NCBI GenBank assembly: GCA_002407725.1 | Contig: DHOD01000133.1 | Coordinates: 6,036 to 17,415, forward strand | Source of the DNA: Christensenella sp. UBA5399 | Lineage (GTDB): Bacteria; Bacillota; Clostridia; Christensenellales; Christensenellaceae | Direction: 5' to 3' | Length of the DNA stretch: 11,380 bases | Part shown: positions 6,625 through 11,380 of the stretch, piece after piece | Numbering within the stretch: the stretch's first letter is position 1 | How the letters are laid out: each line of letters begins with the position of its first letter | Made by a program: the position numbers and the translations under genes | Notes under the pieces: model-generated | The model's database searches: none | Seen by the model: only the letters and a program-made list of their open reading frames with translations | Told to the model about the DNA's origin: nothing

Positions 6625-6754
6625 GATATCAAAACATCTCCTTAAGGTGTCATAAACTTAAAGCATCCTGCTTTGTATCTTTTCTTGTCGCCTCGTGCGC
6701 AATATGTAACAGTTCAAAAACTGTCGTACTACAGCCTTTTCATAAAATAATGCT

Positions 6755-6783
6755 ACGATAATGTAGGCTGCATGCTTCGTCAA
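6755..6783 (-). promoter_or_regulatory. Candidate promoter for the zinc-ribbon gene
   Basis: On the minus strand TTGACG (6783-6778, five of six) is followed after 17 bp by TATCGT (6760-6755, four of six). The leader to the ATG at 6624 would be about 125 nt. Moderate match. Confidence 0.4.
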
Positions 6784-6869
6784 CAAAGAATTTGAACTAT
6801 ATACGTTAAGGACTTTCTTTATTGACTCCGCTATAAGTATTTCGTGAAAACACAGGAAATGTTTAGTGG

Positions 6870-6901
6870 AAAAATAAAAACCGCTTCAAAGGTTGAAACG
6901 G
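6870..6901 (-). terminator. Intrinsic terminator of the ligase-ACP-phosphatase unit
   Basis: On the minus strand a 9-bp stem with one G-U wobble (CCGTTTCAA / TTGAAGCGG, 3-nt loop; 6901-6881) is followed by a T-rich tract, TTTTTATTTTT (6880-6870). It lies 29 bp after the HAD stop codon. Confidence 0.9.
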
Positions 6902-6930
6902 CCGACTATTTGTATTGTATGCAGTTGGTA

Positions 6931-7590
6931 TCAAACAGCGCTGCCCCCGGTCAGGGCAATCAGTTCGCGAATGTCGGAAATAATGTGATCCGCACCTTCC
7001 GCCGCAAGCTCGTCCGCACTGCGGAAGCCCCATGTCACACCGACAGAACAGACGCCCGCGTTTTTTGCGGTTTTGATGTCCACGTCCGAATCGCCCACGT
7101 ACATGGCGCCGCTGGCGGCAACATCCAGGTGTTCCAGCACCATATGCGCGCTCTTTGGGTCGGGCTTGCGGGGGATGCCTTCCTTCTCACCCATTGTGTA
7201 ATCGATCAGGCTGCCGAACAGGTCCTTGCTCAGCGCCACCACGGCGGAGTCCGGTTTGTTGGATATGATCGCCGTCCTGATGCTGTTTTGCTGCAGATAT
7301 TGCAGCACATCCATCACACCGGGAAAAGGCCGGGTGTGGTTGTTCATGTTTTTTTGATAAATGCCGAAGTATTCCCGCATCAATACTTCCAGCTCGGCTT
7401 CCCGTACGGTTTCCGGCAATGTTCTTTTGAGCAGCACGCGCACACCGTTGCCGACAGATTCGCGCACATAATCCATTGACCGCGTTGGATAACCGTGGTT
7501 TTCCAGCAGTTCGTTGACACTGTCGGTCAGGTCCTGCAATGTGTCCAGCAGCGTACCGTCCATGTCAAAAAGCACGGCTTTGTACTTCAT
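6931..7590 (-). CDS. HAD-family phosphatase, phosphoglycolate-phosphatase type
   Basis: A cytoplasmic Mg-dependent phosphatase of the haloacid dehalogenase superfamily, subfamily I with an alpha-helical cap. Motif I is DMDGT (nucleophile Asp9, acid/base Asp11). Motif II is IISN (Ser110) and motif III the Lys in RKPDP (Lys142). Motif IV is GDSDVD (Asp167, Asp171), and VTWGFR (185-190) is typical of Gph/PgpP-type members. The 219-residue length is normal. The family is promiscuous and the substrate cannot be read from sequence. Being last in a unit with an acyl-adenylate ligase and a carrier protein, it may act on a phosphorylated product of that pathway or on pyrophosphate-related metabolites, but this is inference. 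The ATG overlaps the ACP stop as ATGA, with AAGGGG 7 nt upstream, so it is translationally coupled. Confidence 0.9.
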   Translation of the reverse strand: MKYKAVLFDMDGTLLDTLQDLTDSVNELLENHGYPTRSMDYVRESVGNGVRVLLKRTLPETVREAELEVLMREYFGIYQKNMNNHTRPFPGVMDVLQYLQQNSIRTAIISNKPDSAVVALSKDLFGSLIDYTMGEKEGIPRKPDPKSAHMVLEHLDVAASGAMYVGDSDVDIKTAKNAGVCSVGVTWGFRSADELAAEGADHIISDIRELIALTGGSAV

Positions 7591-7835
7591 ACGTTGACCC
7601 CTTGCGGGTGGGATACGGTTGCCTCGATATATTTGACGATATCGTTCACGGTCACAAAGCTGCGGATATCCTGTTCGTTGACCTCAATACCAAACGCTTC
7701 CTCAAACTCCACCACAACATTGACGACATCGAGAGAGTTTAAAAACAGGTCGGTCATCAGATTGGATTCCGGGCGGATCAGCGTTTCATCCACACAGGCA
7801 TAATCCTGCAATATTTTTTTCACACGTTCATACAT
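7587..7835 (-). CDS. Acyl carrier protein
   Basis: An 82-residue four-helix carrier protein that holds acyl chains as thioesters on a 4'-phosphopantetheine arm. The arm attaches at Ser34 in FLNSLDVV (31-38), followed by the acidic helix II VVEFEEAFGIEV. The residue before the serine is Asn where classical fatty-acid ACPs have Asp. I chose ATG 7835 because a strong AGGAGG (7848-7853) lies upstream, 12 nt away. The frame is open to a TTG at 7856 that overlaps the ligase stop, but a start there would put AGGAGG inside the coding region. It lies between an acyl-adenylate ligase and a HAD phosphatase and is far from any fatty-acid synthase gene in this window. I infer a dedicated carrier for acyl groups activated by the ligase rather than the housekeeping AcpP. 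Confidence 0.9.
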   Translation of the reverse strand: MYERVKKILQDYACVDETLIRPESNLMTDLFLNSLDVVNVVVEFEEAFGIEVNEQDIRSFVTVNDIVKYIEATVSHPQGVNV

Positions 7836-7847
7836 AATGTGCAGCGT

Positions 7848-7853
7848 CCTCCT
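7848..7853 (-). promoter_or_regulatory. AGGAGG ribosome binding site deciding the ACP start
   Basis: A full AGGAGG on the minus strand overlaps the stop codon of the ligase gene and lies 12 nt before ATG 7835. It favours that ATG over the TTG at 7856. Confidence 0.65.
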
Positions 7854-9526
7854 CAAACAATTTCGTCGGGGGCATCTTCCAGCGGCGCCCCAACCTTATA
7901 TCGAATAATTTTTTTGGAAGTGGTTTTTTCAAATTCCGTATCGCGCAGGCGGATGTCGCGTATGTGCTTGTACATCGGCAAGCCCCTGTTGATGTCGTCA
8001 ATTTGTCTTTTCAGTTCACCCGGCACGTCGGCGATGTTTTCGGCCGCGGCGTAATCGGCGTCGTGATAGATTTCAGCGACAATGCTCCCGCTGTCCTCAT
8101 AAACAACAACCTCCTTTACAAGCGGCAGGTCAATGACATACCCTTCCAGTTCCTCGGGCGATACGTTTTCGCCGCTGTCCAGTATAATCAGGTTTTTTTT
8201 GCGGCCGGTAATGTACAGGAAACCGTCCATATCGATATACCCAAGGTCGCCGGTCTTCAGCCAGCCGTCTTCCATGGTCTCCTGGGTGGCTTCCTCGTTT
8301 TTATAGTACCCGATCATGACATTGTCGCCCTTGACCCAGACTTCGCCTTCCACAATTTTGACGCGGCAGACGGGCAGCACCGGCCCAACGGAATCGTCCT
8401 TATAAAAATACTCGCGGTTGACGGCGACAAGCGGGGCGCATTCAGTGATGCCGTACCCCTGCAGCAGTGTGATGCCCAATTGGCGAAAAGCCTTGGTGAT
8501 GGCCGGGTTCATGGGCGCGCCGCCCACAAACGCCTTTTTGAAACGGCCGCCCAGCGCGCCGTACACCTCGGCAAAAAGCTTGTCTGTCACGTCTATGTTC
8601 AGCCGCATCAGCAGGTCCGATAGCTTCATGCCGGCTTGCAGCTTCTTGATTTTACCTGATTTCTTGGCCCCGTCCATGATCTGCCGGAACAGCGTGACGG
8701 TGATCAGCGGCACAAGGCTCATGCCCGTAGGCTTGAAAAGCTGCAAATTGGGCAGGAACTGCTTAAGGCTCTCGTTAAAACAGATGACCACGCCGTGGTG
8801 CAACACGGCCAGTATGCCGCAGTTGCTCTCGTATGCGTGGTGAAGCGGCAACACGGATAAAAACACATCCTCCTCGCCAAAATCCACGTGCTTTGTCGCG
8901 CCGTGGAAGCTGGCTACAATGTTCTTCTGGCTCAGCATCACGCCCTTTTGGTCGCCGCTGGTACCCGATGTAAAGTAGATGGCTGCAAGCGATTCCAACC
9001 CGGGGACGCTGTTTTTGTACGATGCGTTTCCCGCCGCCAGCAGCCGGTTTCCTTCTTCCAGCAGCGTATCAAGCGATGTAAACCCCTTGTCATCCGCCAT
9101 GCAGAACAGCTCGACGCCGTCAAGGCCGGGCTGGAGTTCCTTCATGATTCCTGCGTACAGGCCGGAGAACATCACGGCCTTGGCATCGCTGAAGCGGATA
9201 AGCTCCGCAAGCTTCTCTTTGGGAAGCTCCCTGTCCAGCGGAACGATCACCATTTCGCCGCACAGGGCGGTGAAATACGTTAAAATCCATTCATAGGAAT
9301 TTTCACCCAGCACACAGATGTGCGCGTTTTGCAGTCCGCGGGCGTAGAGCGCCGTACCCAGCGCATCCACCTGCCCGGCACATTCGCCCCAGGTAATGGA
9401 TTTATAGGAATCCTTGCCTGTCCTGACACGAAACGCGTCTTTTTCGGGTGTATTTTGAACGCGATAATCCAGCATGTCGGACACGCGGACAACGTCTCTT
9501 GTTTTGTTATATGGATACGGCTTCAA
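7853..9526 (-). CDS. Acyl-adenylate-forming ligase (long-chain acyl-CoA / acyl-ACP synthetase type)
   Basis: An ANL-superfamily enzyme: it activates a carboxylic acid, probably a fatty acid, with ATP to acyl-AMP and passes it to a thiol. The core motifs are all present. They are the phosphate loop YFTSGTSGDQKG (184-195), GYGITE (357-362), the ATP-ribose-binding TGD (425-427) and the hinge region GRKKN (441-445). The C-terminal KTTSKKIIR (534-542) supplies the catalytic lysine, probably Lys539. At 557 residues with an intact C-terminal domain it fits the bacterial FAA1/COG1022-like group. No transmembrane segment is evident. The ACP gene follows within 17 bp, so the thiol acceptor may be that ACP instead of CoA; this is inference from context. 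The TTG start at 9526 has AGGGGG 9 nt upstream. A near-consensus promoter lies at 9673-9701. Confidence 0.9.
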   Translation of the reverse strand: MKPYPYNKTRDVVRVSDMLDYRVQNTPEKDAFRVRTGKDSYKSITWGECAGQVDALGTALYARGLQNAHICVLGENSYEWILTYFTALCGEMVIVPLDRELPKEKLAELIRFSDAKAVMFSGLYAGIMKELQPGLDGVELFCMADDKGFTSLDTLLEEGNRLLAAGNASYKNSVPGLESLAAIYFTSGTSGDQKGVMLSQKNIVASFHGATKHVDFGEEDVFLSVLPLHHAYESNCGILAVLHHGVVICFNESLKQFLPNLQLFKPTGMSLVPLITVTLFRQIMDGAKKSGKIKKLQAGMKLSDLLMRLNIDVTDKLFAEVYGALGGRFKKAFVGGAPMNPAITKAFRQLGITLLQGYGITECAPLVAVNREYFYKDDSVGPVLPVCRVKIVEGEVWVKGDNVMIGYYKNEEATQETMEDGWLKTGDLGYIDMDGFLYITGRKKNLIILDSGENVSPEELEGYVIDLPLVKEVVVYEDSGSIVAEIYHDADYAAAENIADVPGELKRQIDDINRGLPMYKHIRDIRLRDTEFEKTTSKKIIRYKVGAPLEDAPDEIV

Positions 9527-9542
9527 AGGATGTTTCCCCCTC
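9524..9542 (-). promoter_or_regulatory. Ribosome binding site and TTG start of the ligase gene
   Basis: GAGGGGG at 9542-9536 lies 9 nt before TTG 9526-9524. The next in-frame ATG is at codon 18, beyond useful spacing, so the TTG is preferred. Confidence 0.6.
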
Positions 9543-9591
9543 TGGGATTATTGCAGTTTCTACACGCGCGTTGCTCGGTATGCTTCGCGAT

Positions 9592-9616
9592 CAAATGGCT
9601 GCGCATGCAGCATTTG
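9592..9616 (-). repeat. Imperfect inverted repeat in the ligase leader
   Basis: The arms CAAATGGCTGC and GCAGCATTTG pair over 10 bp with one bulged base and a 4-nt loop. The element lies between the predicted transcription start (near 9666) and the ligase start at 9526, so it would fold in the leader RNA or act as an operator. There is no T-tract, so it is not a standard terminator. The remainder of the leader shows no riboswitch I recognise. Confidence 0.45.
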
Positions 9617-9672
9617 CAAGAAAGTGCTATGCGCCACCATTTGTTAATATGCTGTAAAATTATACACGGTCT

Positions 9673-9701
9673 ATTATCGGCCAGGGAGCATATTCTGTCA
9701 A
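9673..9701 (-). promoter_or_regulatory. Near-consensus promoter of the ligase-ACP-phosphatase unit
   Basis: On the minus strand a perfect TTGACA (9701-9696) is followed after exactly 17 bp by GATAAT (9678-9673), five of six. Expected start is near 9666, giving a leader of about 140 nt. The -35 begins 16 nt after the end of the transpeptidase gene. Confidence 0.8.
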
Positions 9702-9716
9702 GTCGCGGAGAACCGC

Positions 9717-10607
9717 TCAGGCGGCTATGTCCCCGCTTTCCGTTTCTTCTGCTTTGCTGTCGGGATCTATATAATCCACCGCGCCTTCATAACCGTATTT
9801 CAAGGCGTTTTTCATGTCTTCTTTTTTGTAAAATGCCGTGGTGACCTCGCATTTGGTACCGGGCGCGCAGTTTTCGTAAATCCACCGGGCGTCGGGCACC
9901 AGCAGGCGGATGCAGCCGTGCGACCCGGGCTTGCCCAGGTTGTTGTACGAGCTCATGGTGTAGGTGGACGCGTCGCGCGCGTTGTACAGCAACGAGTGGA
10001 AATAGAAACTGCCGGACATTTGCGTCCAGTACTGGGCATAGCAGTTGAAGCTGGTAAAAAAGCCAAAACGGTGGTAATCGCTGCCCATATCGTACACACC
10101 CTCGGGCGTCCAGTTTCCGTTGCCGCCTGTCGTGCAAATCATCACGCGCACCAGCTTGGGTATGCCGCCGGTCTCCTCATACGCGTATACGCATTGGTTG
10201 GTGTAGTCCACCACAAGGCTGTATGTGCCGGCGGGGGGGCGGACAGGATCGTCGTAGTCGCCGTTGTCGCCTACCTGTTCCTCAAACGAGGCGACGGAGG
10301 CGGGCGCATAGATGTCCAGCCATTCCTGTGAATAGAGCTGCACGTAAGGCGTGGGGGAAGGCTGCGGCTGCGGCGTGGGCCACGACGTTGGGTTGACCCA
10401 CGGCTCAACGGTTGGCGTGGGCTGGGGCGTCGGTTCCGGTGTGGGCGTAGGGGCTGGTTCAGGGGTTGCGGATGAACTGGATGGCGGGCTGCTGCCGCCC
10501 GTGTTCAAGGAACCGGTGCAGTTTGTCAGCGCATCCATAGGGTTCGCTACGCCCATTACAAACACCAGCGCCACAATGACCGCAATACAGACCAGAATCT
10601 TTTTCAT
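9717..10607 (-). CDS. Secreted or membrane-anchored L,D-transpeptidase (YkuD domain)
   Basis: The enzyme joins peptidoglycan stem peptides by 3-3 links (or anchors proteins) using an active-site cysteine, outside the cell. Residues 1-21 are a basic start plus hydrophobic segment, a signal peptide or membrane anchor; no convincing lipobox is seen. Residues about 48-87 are a Pro/Thr/Glu-rich linker that can span the wall. The YkuD catalytic domain covers about 127-256. It has FHSLLYN (His204) and the signature SHGCIR (229-234) with catalytic Cys232, His230 and Arg234. The C-terminal 40 residues are acidic and unassigned. The ATG directly abuts the stop of the PP-loop gene (0 bp), with AAGGAG 6 nt upstream, so translation is coupled. 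DapF in the same window makes the diaminopimelate that such enzymes crosslink. No T-tract terminator follows. Confidence 0.92.
   Translation of the reverse strand: MKKILVCIAVIVALVFVMGVANPMDALTNCTGSLNTGGSSPPSSSSATPEPAPTPTPEPTPQPTPTVEPWVNPTSWPTPQPQPSPTPYVQLYSQEWLDIYAPASVASFEEQVGDNGDYDDPVRPPAGTYSLVVDYTNQCVYAYEETGGIPKLVRVMICTTGGNGNWTPEGVYDMGSDYHRFGFFTSFNCYAQYWTQMSGSFYFHSLLYNARDASTYTMSSYNNLGKPGSHGCIRLLVPDARWIYENCAPGTKCEVTTAFYKKEDMKNALKYGYEGAVDYIDPDSKAEETESGDIAA
10347..10466 (-). repeat. Low-complexity Pro/Thr-coding repeat tract
   Basis: This stretch encodes the linker of the transpeptidase (residues about 48-87) as irregular TP, EP and QP units; on the plus strand it reads as repeated GGCGTGGG-like and GGTTC-like words. 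Such DNA can change length by slippage without breaking the reading frame. Confidence 0.6.
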
Positions 10608-11327
10608 CTAAAACTCCTTATTCCACAGGTTATAGGTGTCGGTGTTGTATATGGCCGTAAAGATATTTTCATCCGTTCCTTTGTGGAGCGAATTCAGGTA
10701 GCGTATCACTTCTTTGGCCTGGTCGCGCTTGGTGGCCCGGTCGATGGGACATGGGTTTTTGGCTATGGGAATGCCGTTTGCCTGCACGGCGCGGCGGATG
10801 TCGTCCTCGCGCAGCAGCACAAACGGGCGGACCAATGTGACATTCCTGCGCGATAAAAATGTCTTGGGCGAGAACGTGTTGACCCGCGCCTCGTACATCA
10901 GGCTCATGACAAAAGTCTCGATCATATCGTCGGCGTGGTGCGCAAACGCGGCCTTGTTGCAGCCGATATGCACCACCTTCTCGTACAGCGCGCCTTTGCG
11001 CATTTTGGCGCACAGCGAGCAGGGGTTCTTTTCTTTACGGATATCAAAGACGATTTCGGCAATCTGTGTCTGGACAAGATGAAAAGGCACAGCGTGTTTT
11101 TCTGCAAACGCGCGAATCTCCGGCGTGTTATAACCGCCAAACCCCAGGTCGACGCATACGGCGTGCAGGTCGTACTGCTTTTTGCTGAACAATTTGTACA
11201 GCACCAGGGCGTACAGCAGCAACATGGAGTCCTTGCCCCCGGAAAGCCCCACGGCAATACGGTCGCCGTCCGCTATGAGGTTAAACCGTTCATCCGCGCG
11301 CCGGAGCGCGCCCAAAACCTTGCGCAT
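10608..11327 (-). CDS. TtcA-like PP-loop ATPase, probable tRNA 2-thiocytidine synthetase
   Basis: An adenylating PP-loop protein of the TtcA/TilS group. The ATP loop is SGGKDS (29-34). CSLC (Cys103, Cys106) plus Cys193 in NPCPID match the three cysteines that hold the iron-sulfur cluster in TtcA, which thiolates cytidine 32 of certain tRNAs. HHADD (130-134) is the family's second signature. TilS, the lysidine synthetase, lacks this cysteine set, so TtcA-like is favoured. At 239 residues it is shorter than the best known TtcA (about 310), as is common in Firmicutes homologues whose exact substrate is less certain. The ATG at 11327 has AGGGGG (11333-11338) 5 nt upstream. It is the first gene of a two-gene unit with the transpeptidase. 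Confidence 0.85.
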   Translation of the reverse strand: MRKVLGALRRADERFNLIADGDRIAVGLSGGKDSMLLLYALVLYKLFSKKQYDLHAVCVDLGFGGYNTPEIRAFAEKHAVPFHLVQTQIAEIVFDIRKEKNPCSLCAKMRKGALYEKVVHIGCNKAAFAHHADDMIETFVMSLMYEARVNTFSPKTFLSRRNVTLVRPFVLLREDDIRRAVQANGIPIAKNPCPIDRATKRDQAKEVIRYLNSLHKGTDENIFTAIYNTDTYNLWNKEF

Positions 11328-11380
11328 GCCTGCCCCCTGATACTACCCATTCAATACCTAATACTAATTCCAAATTAAAA

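Larger units (their letters stand above)
6625..6930. other. 306-bp AT-rich gap between the zinc-ribbon gene and the HAD gene
   Basis: No convincing protein-coding frame is seen on either strand. The stretch holds the ribosome binding site and promoter candidate of the zinc-ribbon gene and two short inverted repeats in its presumed leader. These are 6660-6674 (AAAGCA / TGCTTT, 3-nt loop) and 6709-6724 (ACAGTT / AACTGT, 4-nt loop). The terminator of the HAD gene is at the far end. Roughly 6784-6869 shows nothing I can name. Confidence 0.5.

Noticed and set aside
7964..8623. Plus-strand frame of 219 codons inside the ligase gene
   Set aside because: It is opposite a complete ligase with all adenylation motifs and has no recognisable domain.
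9702..9716. Small hairpin GCGG / CCGC after the transpeptidase as a terminator
   Set aside because: The stem is only 4 bp and no T-tract follows on the minus strand.
11341..11380. Promoter for the TtcA-like gene in the last 40 bases
   Set aside because: The stretch is AT-rich and promoter-like, but no -10/-35 pair with acceptable spacing can be chosen before the window ends.

Overview
The window looks like chromosomal core-type DNA from a moderately GC-rich member of the Clostridia (Bacillota). The grounds are AGGAGG-type ribosome binding sites, repeated TTG starts, a DnaD-type primosome protein beside a DnaC/DnaI-type helicase loader, a Clostridia-style ligase/acyl-carrier-protein pair and a DUF5711-like membrane protein. 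I see no transposase, integrase, phage gene, tRNA, rRNA or CRISPR array, and nothing I would call a new defence or mobile system.

Left edge (1-690): a truncated gene for a membrane-anchored, beta-propeller-like protein runs leftward off the window. Two divergent extended -10 promoters lie in the 242-bp gap between it and dapF. Plus-strand block (689-6296): dapF (diaminopimelate epimerase), then cca (tRNA CCA-adding enzyme with an HD domain) starting on a TTG inside the dapF stop, then an alpha/beta-hydrolase-fold protein that has lost its nucleophile serine. After these come a DnaD-type protein with four apparent C-terminal repeats and the helicase loader dnaC, which overlaps the dnaD stop by 8 bp. 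The block ends at a clear intrinsic terminator (6350-6370).

All confident genes from 6397 rightward are on the minus strand. A small probable zinc-ribbon gene (6397-6624) faces dnaC, and its own terminator lies back to back with that of the plus-strand block. Then, read right to left, come two units. The first is a TtcA-like PP-loop tRNA thiolase followed with zero spacing by a secreted L,D-transpeptidase. The second, from a near-consensus promoter at 9673-9701, is an acyl-adenylate ligase, an acyl carrier protein and a HAD phosphatase, the last two overlapping as ATGA; it ends at an intrinsic terminator (6870-6901).

Functional themes: peptidoglycan (DapF makes meso-diaminopimelate; the L,D-transpeptidase could crosslink it), tRNA maturation and modification (Cca, TtcA-like), replication initiation (DnaD, DnaC) and fatty-acyl activation onto a dedicated carrier protein. 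The items most worth a second look are the apparently catalytically dead hydrolase in front of the replication genes, the four-repeat DnaD protein, and the ligase-ACP-phosphatase cassette.
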